From contig JAGGRU010000189.1 of the NCBI GenBank assembly GCA_021159425.1, positions 1-7,991 on the forward strand: 7,991 nucleotides of DNA, read 5' to 3'. Position 1 is the stretch's first letter, and each line of letters starts with the position of its first letter. Under the pieces are notes generated by a model. It was not told where the DNA came from and made no database searches. It saw only the letters and a program-made list of their open reading frames with translations. This document shows positions 1 through 6,756 of the stretch, piece by piece. The position numbers and the translations under genes were made by a program. The stretch comes from Sulfurovum sp. GTDB taxonomy: Bacteria; Campylobacterota; Campylobacteria; Campylobacterales; Sulfurovaceae.

Positions 1-350
1 TGAAAGTCTATGAAGCAGCACTTGATGAAGGGAAATTACCTTTTGAGAGAGGTGTCGTTTTAAGTGATGATGACTTTTTACGTAAATCTGTCATCATGGA
101 ATTGATGGCAAACTTCTCAGTAGATATAAAGAGAGTTGAGAAAGAACACAAGATAGACTTTAAAAGCTATTTTGCAGATGCACTGGATGCATTGCAAGAG
201 TTTGTAGAAGCAGGGCTTGTAACTATCACTGAAGATAAAATATCTGTAAGTACAACAGGTACACTGCTCATAAGAAACATAGCAATGCCATTTGATGCGT
301 ATATGAAAAAGTATGGGGAAAGTAAAAAAAGTTTTTCTAAAACGGTATAA
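1..350 (+). CDS. hemN: Oxygen-independent coproporphyrinogen III oxidase, C-terminal part (5' truncated by window edge)
   Basis: The reading frame is open from base 3 to the TAA at 348-350, and the gene starts outside the window. The visible 115 or so residues match the C-terminal HemN domain: a basic-acidic entry segment (LSDDDFLRKSVIMELMANF), then a segment with DFKSYFADAL and GLVTI, and the family's closing motif LLIRNIAMPFDAYM. I recognise this from E. coli HemN, which ends with a very similar LLIRNICMCFDTYL. The enzyme is a cytoplasmic radical-SAM protein that decarboxylates coproporphyrinogen III to protoporphyrinogen IX without oxygen, in haem synthesis. The radical-SAM CxxxCxxC site would lie upstream, outside the window. 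The first in-frame ATG (96) is internal, not a start. A GlpC-like Fe-S gene follows 104 bp downstream on the same strand, a neighbourhood I recall from Helicobacter and Campylobacter. Family assignment is firm. Confidence 0.93.
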   Translation, partial: KVYEAALDEGKLPFERGVVLSDDDFLRKSVIMELMANFSVDIKRVEKEHKIDFKSYFADALDALQEFVEAGLVTITEDKISVSTTGTLLIRNIAMPFDAYMKKYGESKKSFSKTV

Positions 351-362
351 TTTAAATGACGC

Positions 363-428
363 GTAGGGTCGGTTTACCGACCATCAGTATGCATGAAAAA
401 ATATTGAAGGTCGGTAAACCGACCCTAC
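363..428. repeat. REPIN-like inverted repeat, copy 1
   Basis: The left arm (363-382) reads GTAGGGTCGGTTTACCGACC and the right arm (409-428) is its exact reverse complement, separated by a 26-nt AT-rich spacer (383-408). In this copy pairing extends 3 bp further on each side, giving a perfect 23-bp stem (360-382 with 409-431). Each arm is GTAG followed by its own small hairpin (GGTCGG, TTTA loop, CCGACC). A GTAG tetranucleotide plus hairpin in inverted pairs is the structure of REP doublets mobilised by RAYT transposases. The element lies between the hemN stop (350) and the Fe-S gene start (455). No T-run follows, so it does not look like a classical intrinsic terminator. Confidence 0.85.
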
Positions 429-454
429 GCGATGAATATAAGGTAATATAACAC

Positions 455-1759
455 ATGAGTTTAAAAAAACCAGAAGACATTTTCAACTTCACAGCAACAA
501 GTGATGACTGCATCAAATGCGGAAAATGTATCCCCGTATGTACCATTCACCAGATCAATCCGGATGAAACAACATCTCCACGTGGATTCATAGACCTGCT
601 AGGTGCCTATCAACGAGGACATCTTGAGTTGGATAAAAATGCAAAAGATATTTTTGAGTCTTGTTTTTTATGTACGAACTGTGTGGATGTCTGTCCAAAC
701 TCACTTGCAACCGACATGGTCATAGAAGAAGTACGTGCAGATATAGCTGACAAATATGGTATCGCATGGTTTAAAAAAGGCTTTTTCTTCCTGCTTCGTC
801 ACCGGAAGATCATGGACTTTGTTATGAAAATGGGCTTTATGTTTAAAACCTGTGCCCTGGCTCAAGATGATAAAAACAGAGGACTTAGATCCAGGTTTTC
901 TCTGCCTATGGTAAAAAAAGGAAGACTGCTTCCTTCTATGGCTAAAGTAAGTTTTTTAAATACCTATCCTGAAGAGATACCGGCACCCGCACAAGAAAAG
1001 AAAAATAAACGCGTTGCACTTTTCATAGGCTGTTTGGCAAACTATAACTATACAGGTATTGGCGACTCTTTGGTGGATATTTTAAAAGAGCTTAATATTG
1101 ATATATTTATCCCTAAAAAGCAGCTTTGCTGTGGTGCTCCTGCATACTTTACAGGGGATGTCTCTTCTGTAGAATATATGACCAAGAAGAACATAGAATA
1201 CTTTGAGAGTTTCATGGATGAGTGTGATGCTATGCTCATTCCCGAAGCCACCTGCTCTGCCATGGTTAAACATGACTGGCAAGTTTTCTTTAAAAACCAT
1301 GACATGCCGGAGTGGGAAGCACGTGCAAAGAACGTAGCTGAAAAAATACACATGGCAACAGCATGGCTGGACGATAATACCGAGCTACAACAAATACTCA
1401 AAGACAAAGGGAAAAAGTTTGACAAAACTGTAACCTACCATGACCCGTGTCATGCAAAAAAAGTACAGGGAATTTACAAACAGCCGCGTAACTTACTTGC
1501 CCCAAACTACCCAATGATAGAAATGTCTGATCCTGATAGATGTTGTGGTTTTGGCGGTGTGACCATGCAAACTGAAAAGTTCCATTTTGCCGAAGCAGCA
1601 GGGAAACCGAAAGCAGCAATGATCAAAGAAACAAAAGCACATTATGTAAGTGCTGAGTGTTCTGCTTGCAGAATGCAACTCTCTGAAGCGATGAATAATG
1701 CAGAAGTAGAAACGATCTTTAAGAATCCGCTAGAGTTGATAGCCGAAGCGTTAAGATAA
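455..1759 (+). CDS. GlpC/LutA-like (Fe-S)-binding oxidoreductase subunit with two CCG domains
   Basis: This 434-residue protein has two 4Fe-4S motifs near the N-terminus (C19, C22, C25, C29 and C70, C73, C76, C80P) and two CCG domains. The first CCG domain has C193, C225-C226-G and C267. The second has C332 in HDPCH, C363-C364-G and C402/C405. This is the layout of GlpC, GlcF, LutA and HdrD-type subunits, which pass electrons from a partner dehydrogenase towards quinone or a disulfide. It is probably cytoplasmic or membrane-associated; I see no clear transmembrane helix, although 107-133 is rather hydrophobic. The ATG has AAGG 11 nt upstream and lies 104 bp after hemN. No flavin dehydrogenase subunit (glpA or glcD type) is nearby, so the substrate cannot be named. 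Helicobacter pylori has a gene annotated glpC next to hemN, but glycerol-3-phosphate activity should not be assumed here. Family confident, role open. Confidence 0.88.
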   Translation: MSLKKPEDIFNFTATSDDCIKCGKCIPVCTIHQINPDETTSPRGFIDLLGAYQRGHLELDKNAKDIFESCFLCTNCVDVCPNSLATDMVIEEVRADIADKYGIAWFKKGFFFLLRHRKIMDFVMKMGFMFKTCALAQDDKNRGLRSRFSLPMVKKGRLLPSMAKVSFLNTYPEEIPAPAQEKKNKRVALFIGCLANYNYTGIGDSLVDILKELNIDIFIPKKQLCCGAPAYFTGDVSSVEYMTKKNIEYFESFMDECDAMLIPEATCSAMVKHDWQVFFKNHDMPEWEARAKNVAEKIHMATAWLDDNTELQQILKDKGKKFDKTVTYHDPCHAKKVQGIYKQPRNLLAPNYPMIEMSDPDRCCGFGGVTMQTEKFHFAEAAGKPKAAMIKETKAHYVSAECSACRMQLSEAMNNAEVETIFKNPLELIAEALR

Positions 1760-1764
1760 ATAAC

Positions 1765-1827
1765 GTAGGGTCGGTTAACCGACCACTTTTATCAAAACTT
1801 ATATTTTGGTCGGTAAACCGACCCTAC
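1765..1827. repeat. REPIN-like inverted repeat, copy 2, overlapping the kinase stop codon
   Basis: The left arm is 1765-1784, the right arm 1808-1827, and the spacer is 23 nt. The right arm is the exact consensus on the minus strand. The left arm differs at one base (TTAA instead of TTTA in the hairpin loop), which makes its hairpin a perfect palindrome. It begins 5 nt after the stop of the Fe-S gene and its right end runs into the convergent histidine kinase gene. Read on the minus strand, the TAG of the GTAG head (1826-1824) is the kinase stop codon. It may limit read-through between the two convergent genes, but there is no strong T-run on either side. Confidence 0.85.
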
Positions 1828-3053
1828 CTGACTGGAACGATCATAAAAATATTTTTACCATCTCTATGGTCGTATCCTAATCTGTAGCCTAGTTTCTCCA
1901 AAATATTATGCACAATATAGAGCCCAAGACCAAAACCGGAACTTCGTTTTTCTGCCTGTGAGAAGGGCTCTGTATAATAATGAAGATCATGTTCCAAAGC
2001 ATCTCCCTGGGAGATCACCTCGATAATATTATAATTTGTACGTAACATCACACAGTCACCAGTTCCGTATTTCATACCATTATCGATCAAGTTTTTGATC
2101 ACCAGTGCCATGAGCTTTTTATCTGTAGTGAGGGCAAGCTCATCCACCTCTATTTCGATACAGTTCTGATGCGACATTAAAAGTTCTTTACTCTCATTGA
2201 TGATCTCGCTTAACATGACATATTCAAAATCAGGCTCAAAACTCTGGGAGGTTACTTTTTCAAGTTCTGAAAGCTCAGTGATCAATTCATTCATACGTTC
2301 AAATGCACGTACCAGTGTCTTTTTAATACTCTCATCTTCAAGCATTTCAACAACAATACGCCCTTTGGTAATAGGCGTTTTCAACTCATGCATCATATTA
2401 CGCATAAAAAGATTTTTTGAACTGCTTAATTGATGAATATGTACAATGGCATCATCGAAACTTTTTGCTATTTTACCTATCTCGTCATCATGTTCATATG
2501 TGATACGCGTGCTCATATCTCCCTGGGCAAATCTCTGTATCTGCTTATGTAGTTTTTTCAGTGGATACAGTTTTTTCAGTACAGCCAAATAGAGTAAAAG
2601 TAGAAGCACAATAAGAAATACTCCGGATGCAACTGCTATTTCAAAATAGTAATTTTCCTTCGTATCATTTAAAAGCATAAGATTATAAGACATGCGCTGC
2701 ACATTGATATAATGTGTACCATCTATGTCGTAGACTTTCACTTTGCCTGCTTTTGTACCGCCGGTAAACAGTGTTTTTCCCTGTTTTTGTATCTTCTCTT
2801 TAACCTCTTTGATATTCTCTTTTGAAATCGGTTTGACCTGCAAATCTTTATACAATTTTTCAAGTTCGTCCGGAGCTGGATATGCTTGTAATTTCGATAA
2901 AAAAGTAATGGAGAGGAGTTGGTAGCGTTTGAACTCTGCTATTTTTTGTCTGTCTTTGTCCCAAGACAAAAAGAGTAGAAAAGTAGCGATCAAAATAGCG
3001 ATCGCCAGGGAAAAAAGAACATGGATAAAGGTCGTTACAGATAAGTTTTTCAT
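1824..3053 (-). CDS. ArsS-like membrane sensor histidine kinase
   Basis: This 409-residue protein has a transmembrane helix at about 8-30, a periplasmic region of about 108 residues, a second helix at about 139-158 and a HAMP linker to about 205. The dimerisation/phosphoacceptor motif is MHELKTPITKG with H222, the N box is NLIDNGMKYG (321-330), then EPF (362-364) and a glycine-rich G box (GFGLGLYI, 373-380). The HELKTPITKG form resembles the ArsS/CosS group of Campylobacterota, whose Helicobacter member senses acid. It should autophosphorylate on H222 and phosphorylate the upstream-encoded regulator. Its ATG overlaps that gene's TGA by 4 bp (ATGA), implying translational coupling. The stop codon TAG comes from REPIN copy 2, so the last codon or two may not be ancestral, but the catalytic domain is complete. 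The signal is unknown: I find only one histidine (H114) in the periplasmic region, so an acid-sensing role is not assured. Confidence 0.9.
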   Translation of the reverse strand: MKNLSVTTFIHVLFSLAIAILIATFLLFLSWDKDRQKIAEFKRYQLLSITFLSKLQAYPAPDELEKLYKDLQVKPISKENIKEVKEKIQKQGKTLFTGGTKAGKVKVYDIDGTHYINVQRMSYNLMLLNDTKENYYFEIAVASGVFLIVLLLLLYLAVLKKLYPLKKLHKQIQRFAQGDMSTRITYEHDDEIGKIAKSFDDAIVHIHQLSSSKNLFMRNMMHELKTPITKGRIVVEMLEDESIKKTLVRAFERMNELITELSELEKVTSQSFEPDFEYVMLSEIINESKELLMSHQNCIEIEVDELALTTDKKLMALVIKNLIDNGMKYGTGDCVMLRTNYNIIEVISQGDALEHDLHYYTEPFSQAEKRSSGFGLGLYIVHNILEKLGYRLGYDHRDGKNIFMIVPVR

Positions 3054-3730
3054 ACTCGGTCTGTTAAAAGGTATCCTACACCGCGAATAGGTTTGATATA
3101 AATATGCTCAGGATCGACTTTTGCTATTTTTTGTCTAATACGTGAAATGATCACATCGATATTTTTAATAGAACTGTCATCATCAATATGTTCACTCTCA
3201 TAGAGCAGTTGTTCTCTTGAAACTGAACCGTTTTTATGCTGGATCAGCATTGACAATATGTCATATTCCGCAGCGGTCAATTCTAAGAACTCTCCCCTGA
3301 AAGTAATTGCATGTGCCTTTGCATCCGCAATAAAAAGTTCTACTTTCTTTTCAACTTTCTCTTCCACACTGTGTGTCCGTCTTAAAATCGTTTTGATGCG
3401 TGTAACCAACTCTCTGGGATCATAAGGTTTAGGCATATAATCATCTGCCCCACGCTCCATACCGATCACTTTATCGGTAATATCATCCCGTGCGGAGGAG
3501 ATAATAATAGGAATATTGCTTATCTCTCTGATCTTGGGGATCACTTCAAGTCCATCCATCCCCGGCAGGGTCAGGTCCAGGATGATCAAGTCAAATTTAT
3601 GTTGTGTCAGTAAAGAGAGTCCAATATACGGATCTTCTGCGCCTATGACTTCCATATCGAACTTGGTAAGATAATTTGTTAAGATGAGTGCCAATTCCGG
3701 GTCATCTTCTATAATGAGTATTTTTATAAT
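3050..3730 (-). CDS. OmpR/ArsR-type response regulator with probable ATT start codon
   Basis: This is a receiver domain plus winged-helix DNA-binding domain, 226 residues when begun at 3730. From there it reads IIKILIIEDDPELAL, which supplies the first beta strand and acidic pocket (D9, D10). The phosphoacceptor is D52 (LIILDLTLPGMDG) and the conserved lysine is K101 (MPKPYDP). The C-terminal domain ends in the OmpR-like IRGVGYLL. The only ATG/GTG/TTG-type start open to it (TTG at 3694) would delete the first strand and the acidic pair. An in-frame stop lies at 3748-3746, and between the two only ATT or ATA codons are available. The ATT at 3730-3728 has AAAGGA 6 nt upstream, an ideal spacing, and gives the usual family length. 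It lies 21 bp after the AI-2E-family gene and overlaps the kinase by 4 bp. The product should be a cytoplasmic transcription factor paired with that kinase; targets are unknown. Confidence 0.9.
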   Translation of the reverse strand: MIKILIIEDDPELALILTNYLTKFDMEVIGAEDPYIGLSLLTQHKFDLIILDLTLPGMDGLEVIPKIREISNIPIIISSARDDITDKVIGMERGADDYMPKPYDPRELVTRIKTILRRTHSVEEKVEKKVELFIADAKAHAITFRGEFLELTAAEYDILSMLIQHKNGSVSREQLLYESEHIDDDSSIKNIDVIISRIRQKIAKVDPEHIYIKPIRGVGYLLTDRV

Positions 3731-3736
3731 TTTAAA

Positions 3737-3742
3737 TCCTTT
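3737..3742 (-). promoter_or_regulatory. Ribosome-binding site deciding the response regulator start
   Basis: On the minus strand AAAGGA is followed by TTTAAA and then ATT at 3730. The 6-nt spacing is what a Shine-Dalgarno site needs. No comparable site precedes the TTG at 3694, so the sequence favours initiation at ATT. Confidence 0.65.
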
Positions 3743-3751
3743 ATTTTATAT

Positions 3752-4771
3752 TTATTTTTCACTGTGATCCAGGTACACTTTCGTGATCGCTATCAGAAAA
3801 GAGGTTACTGCCGGTCCGACGATCATTCCCCAGAAACCATAGGTACTCATACCTGCCAAAATAGAGAAGAAGATCAGTATAGAATTGATCTCTATAGTAC
3901 TTTTCAGAAAATCTACTTTGATCACATCAATGATCATTGGCTTAATGAACGTATCTGCGATGATAGAGATCATAATAATAGAATACGATGCAATCGTAAC
4001 GGCCGTTTGCAAATCTATCTTTGTCCAGGCATAAAGTGAAACGGGCAGCCATACAACAATACCCCCTACAATAGGGATAAGTGATGCAAAACCGTAAATG
4101 ACACCAAAAAGAAGTCCATTAAAGCCAAAATAACTCATAATGATACCAAAAAGAACACCTTCAAAGATAGCAGTAACAATAATGGAGTAAAAAACGATTT
4201 CCATTGTGGCAGAAACTTCTTGTATCATTCTGCTTCCTTTTGCCGGAGAAACAGGAAGAAGTTCCAAAATAGTATCAAAAAAACGATTTCCATAATAGTT
4301 TATAAAAAAGTAAAATACGACCACAAAAAACATATTTTTCATAAAACCAAGCCCGGCTCCGCCTGCAAGAGTTAGATACGTTGTTGAATCTTTAATATAC
4401 TCTGTGATCTTTTGATCATTTAAATATTGGTCACTGATGTCATTTAAATAGGGTATCTCTTCAACAAAAATTTTTACTGTATTGATCGTATCTTTTATTC
4501 CTGTATTGTCTATCTGCGAAATGTAACTTACCCCAACGGTTGCCAAATATATAATAGGAACAAAGAGCAACAGAGTCATGAGCAGAGTTGAAATGGCTGC
4601 AGATATTTTGGCTGAATCAGTCATCTTGGTGAGTTGTTTTGTTAAGTTGAATGTTGCCATAGAAAGAAGCATAGCAACAGATATAGAGAGGATAAAAGGC
4701 TGATAAACACTATAGGCACCTACAAGACCTAAAATGAACAGAGCTGTGATCATGAGTGATGTTTTAGTCAT
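3752..4771 (-). CDS. AI-2E family (PF01594-type) transporter/permease
   Basis: The protein is strongly hydrophobic throughout, with a pair of helices at the N-terminus, a central soluble-looking segment and a C-terminal helix cluster. Family hallmarks are the [12 protein letters not shown] segment and, near the end, [11 protein letters not shown]. The family includes TqsA, linked to autoinducer-2 export, but members also include Na+/H+ antiporters and many of unknown substrate, so quorum sensing cannot be claimed. I place the start at the ATG at 4771 ([12 protein letters not shown], 339 residues). The open frame reaches back to 4870, but those extra residues are polar, lie inside ruvB and would precede the first membrane helix. 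An ATG at 4783 is the next alternative. The chosen start overlaps the ruvB stop by 8 bp (4764-4771), so translation is probably coupled. It acts in the inner membrane. Confidence 0.85.
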   Translation of the reverse strand: MTKTSLMITALFILGLVGAYSVYQPFILSISVAMLLSMATFNLTKQLTKMTDSAKISAAISTLLMTLLLFVPIIYLATVGVSYISQIDNTGIKDTINTVKIFVEEIPYLNDISDQYLNDQKITEYIKDSTTYLTLAGGAGLGFMKNMFFVVVFYFFINYYGNRFFDTILELLPVSPAKGSRMIQEVSATMEIVFYSIIVTAIFEGVLFGIIMSYFGFNGLLFGVIYGFASLIPIVGGIVVWLPVSLYAWTKIDLQTAVTIASYSIIMISIIADTFIKPMIIDVIKVDFLKSTIEINSILIFFSILAGMSTYGFWGMIVGPAVTSFLIAITKVYLDHSEK

Positions 4772-5774
4772 CAAAAAGACCATCCTTGCTTCCACCAAGC
4801 TTAAAGTGTTCATAAGATTTTTGTGTAGCAATACGTCCACGTGCTGTTCTCTCAATGTATCCATTCGCAATAAGATAAGGTTCTAACACATCTTCGATCG
4901 TTCCTTCATCTTCACTCAAAGCAGCACCAATTGTACTCAGCCCCATAGGTTTATTCTTTGCAGAAACCAGGAGTTCCAATAACTGAATATCCTGCTCATC
5001 AAATCCAAGATGGTTCACTCCAAGTTCATCCAAAGCATACCTTGCACGATCCAATGTAACTTCATTTTCATTGGCTACTTCTGAAAAATCTCTTACCCTT
5101 TTGAGCAGACGCAGTGCGATACGCGGTGTCCCCCTGCTTCGTTTAGCTATTTCTACAGAAGCTTTTTTCTGCGAAGGTTTTTCAAGTTTCTGGGCAGCCT
5201 GGGCAACAATTTCAGTGAGTTCTTCAGGCGTGTAAAATTGCATTCTAAAGTGCATACCAAAACGTTCCCTAAGAGGATTTGACAACATTCCTGCTCTTGT
5301 AGTTGCACCTATGAGCGTGAAGCGTGGCAGATCGATCTTCACTGTTTGTGCCGCAGGTCCTGACCCTATGATGATATCTAAACGAAAATCTTCCATCGCA
5401 GGGTAGAGTATCTCTTCAATGGCCGGAGACATACGGTGAATTTCATCAATGAATAAAATATCACCCTCTTCAATATTCGTCAAGAGTGCTGCAAGATCTC
5501 CTGCTTTTTCTATCATCGGGGCAGCAGTGGTTTTAATATTGGTATTCATCTCTGTAGCGATAATATTGGCAATCGTTGTTTTACCTAAACCCGGAGGTCC
5601 AAAAAAGAGTATATGATCTAAAGCTTCATTTCTCTTTTTACTCGCTTCTATAAAAACTTTGAGATTCTTTTTCATCTTCTCCTGACCTATATACTCATCC
5701 CAAGAACTGGGACGAAGGGTCATTTCATACGTTACTTCTTCCTCAAAGCGTTCTATTTCAACCATACGCTCCAT
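4764..5774 (-). CDS. ruvB: Holliday junction branch migration ATPase RuvB
   Basis: This 336-residue AAA+ protein is of normal family length. It carries Walker [10 protein letters not shown] (59-67), Walker B ILFIDEIH (106-113), sensor 1 GATTRAG (156-162), the arginine-finger region LRERFG (168-173, R171) and sensor-2 arginine R218 ([10 protein letters not shown]). It ends in the winged-helix domain, with [27 protein letters not shown]. With RuvA it drives branch migration of Holliday junctions, feeding RuvC in recombinational repair. The N-terminus [10 protein letters not shown] aligns with the Campylobacter protein as I recall it, and GAGG lies 10 nt before the ATG, so I keep this start over the ATG three codons in. 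REPIN copy 3 sits immediately upstream, 16 nt from the start codon. It is followed by an overlapping membrane-protein gene and a two-component pair with no known link to recombination. ruvA and ruvC are not in the window. Confidence 0.97.
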   Translation of the reverse strand: MERMVEIERFEEEVTYEMTLRPSSWDEYIGQEKMKKNLKVFIEASKKRNEALDHILFFGPPGLGKTTIANIIATEMNTNIKTTAAPMIEKAGDLAALLTNIEEGDILFIDEIHRMSPAIEEILYPAMEDFRLDIIIGSGPAAQTVKIDLPRFTLIGATTRAGMLSNPLRERFGMHFRMQFYTPEELTEIVAQAAQKLEKPSQKKASVEIAKRSRGTPRIALRLLKRVRDFSEVANENEVTLDRARYALDELGVNHLGFDEQDIQLLELLVSAKNKPMGLSTIGAALSEDEGTIEDVLEPYLIANGYIERTARGRIATQKSYEHFKLGGSKDGLFDD

Positions 5775-5790
5775 AATTACAAAACCTCAC

Positions 5791-5857
5791 GTAGGGTCGG
5801 TTTACCGACCATTAAGTTTAGTACACGATACATTTTTGGTCGGTAAACCGACCCTAC
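5791..5857. repeat. REPIN-like inverted repeat, copy 3
   Basis: The left arm (5791-5810) and right arm (5838-5857) are perfect 20-nt reverse complements of each other and identical to the arms of copy 1. The spacer is 27 nt. The element fills most of the 97-bp gap between panB (stop 5872) and ruvB (start 5774). Its edge is only 2 nt from the ruvB Shine-Dalgarno GAGG (5785-5788). If panB and ruvB share a transcript, the mRNA would carry a 20-bp hairpin directly before the ruvB ribosome-binding site. Confidence 0.85.
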
Positions 5858-5871
5858 AGTAACTCTATACA

Positions 5872-6684
5872 TTAATAAGTGTACTCCTGACTAGGAAATT
5901 CACGTGCTTTGACTTCATTTCTATAGGTTTCCAAACCATCACGTATATGTTTTGCTCCATCACAATACTGTTTCACAAACTTTGGTTTAAATGATTCAAA
6001 GAAACCGAACATATCTGACCAGACCAACACTTGACCATCTGTTGTGTTCCCTGCCCCAATACCAATGGTTGGTACGGAGACAGCTTTAGTAATAGCCTCA
6101 GCAGCTTCAGATTTGACACCTTCAACCACAATAGCAAAAACACCGGCTTTTTCCAAAGCAAGTGCATCTTCCACTAAAGTATCAATATCCTGCTGATCTT
6201 TCCCTCTGATCTTATACCCGCCATCTGAACGTAAAAACTGCGGCATAAGCCCAATGTGACCAAGTACCGCTATGGAGTTCTGTACTAAGGCTTCAACAAT
6301 ATGTGCCCTCTCTTTACCGCCTTCTATTTTTATCGCTTGTGCATTTGTCTCCTGATAGGCTCTGGTTGCATTTAGAAGTGCTACTTCAGGTGAAGTGTAT
6401 GTTCCAAAAGGCATATCTAGAACAATAAGCGGTAATTTCGCACCATTACACACAGCTTGAGTATGATAGATCATTTGATCCATCGTTGCAGAAAGTGTAT
6501 CTTCTTTGCCTAGAAAACTCATGTTAAGACTGTCACCTACAAGGATCATCTCTACTTCACCGTCAAAAAGCTGTGCAAAAAGTGCATCATAGGCTGTCAC
6601 CATAGTGATGGGTTCGACACCTTTCATCTTTGCTATCGTTGATAAAGTTACTTTTTTTTCTATCTTAGGGGTATGAATACTCAT
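5872..6684 (-). CDS. panB: 3-methyl-2-oxobutanoate hydroxymethyltransferase (ketopantoate hydroxymethyltransferase)
   Basis: This 270-residue TIM-barrel enzyme transfers a hydroxymethyl group from 5,10-methylenetetrahydrofolate to 2-oxoisovalerate to form ketopantoate, the first committed step to pantothenate and CoA. Family motifs are complete: VTAYDALFA, the metal-binding VGDSLNM (D51) and DMPFGTY (D90), KIEGG (K119, E121), GHIGLMPQ (H143), the catalytic glutamate in VVEGV (E188) and PTIGIGAG (205-212). These line up with the E. coli residues Asp45, Asp84, Glu114 and Glu181 at a constant offset of 6-7. The ATG at 6684 has only a weak GGA five bases upstream; the next ATG is far into the conserved part. 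It is divergent from trpA across a 127-bp spacer and lies upstream of ruvB, possibly heading that operon. panC and panD are not in the window. Confidence 0.97.
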   Translation of the reverse strand: MSIHTPKIEKKVTLSTIAKMKGVEPITMVTAYDALFAQLFDGEVEMILVGDSLNMSFLGKEDTLSATMDQMIYHTQAVCNGAKLPLIVLDMPFGTYTSPEVALLNATRAYQETNAQAIKIEGGKERAHIVEALVQNSIAVLGHIGLMPQFLRSDGGYKIRGKDQQDIDTLVEDALALEKAGVFAIVVEGVKSEAAEAITKAVSVPTIGIGAGNTTDGQVLVWSDMFGFFESFKPKFVKQYCDGAKHIRDGLETYRNEVKAREFPSQEYTY

Positions 6685-6699
6685 CTTATTCCATATATT

Positions 6700-6756
6700 G
6701 GGGTCAAGGCTTTAATATTTCATAGCTTTGCCACAAAATATTCAACCCATGACCCC
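6700..6756. repeat. Imperfect 57-bp palindrome between panB and trpA (MITE-like)
   Basis: The ends are GGGGTCA (6700-6706) and TGACCCC (6750-6756). Pairing continues inwards with single mismatches through GG/CC and TT/AA to a second perfect block, AATATTT (6714-6720) with AAATATT (6736-6742). Of the outer 21 positions 18 pair. It is unrelated in sequence to the three REPIN-like repeats. It could be a small mobile-element remnant or a transcribed hairpin in the panB leader. There is only one copy here, so a repeat family cannot be shown. Confidence 0.5.

Noticed and set aside
346..351. TATAAT overlapping the hemN stop codon as a promoter for the Fe-S gene
   Set aside because: A single AT-rich hexamer in AT-rich DNA with no supporting upstream motif; hemN and the Fe-S gene may simply share a transcript.
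363..428. Reading the three palindromes as intrinsic terminators
   Set aside because: None is followed by a proper T-run on either strand, and the nearly identical sequence in unrelated contexts, including between same-strand genes, fits a dispersed repeat better.
1048..1678. Several open frames on the minus strand within the Fe-S gene
   Set aside because: They lie wholly inside a gene with complete family motifs, resemble no known domain and have no credible ribosome-binding site.
3752..4771. Quorum-sensing operon based on the AI-2E family name
   Set aside because: The family is functionally mixed, and no luxS or AI-2 receptor gene is in the window.
4772..4870. N-terminal extension of the AI-2E-family protein from an ATG at 4870
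   Set aside because: The extra 33 residues are encoded inside ruvB, are polar, and precede a good start at 4771 next to the first membrane helix.
363..5857. CRISPR repeats
   Set aside because: The units are inverted pairs far apart and next to genes, not regularly spaced direct repeats with unique spacers.
5973..6167. Leucine-rich minus-strand frame within panB
   Set aside because: Out-of-frame shadow of panB with composition typical of a shifted reading.
6685..6693. Two-codon ORF (ATG GAA TAA) just before panB as a leader peptide
   Set aside because: Too short and without a ribosome-binding site of its own; probably chance.
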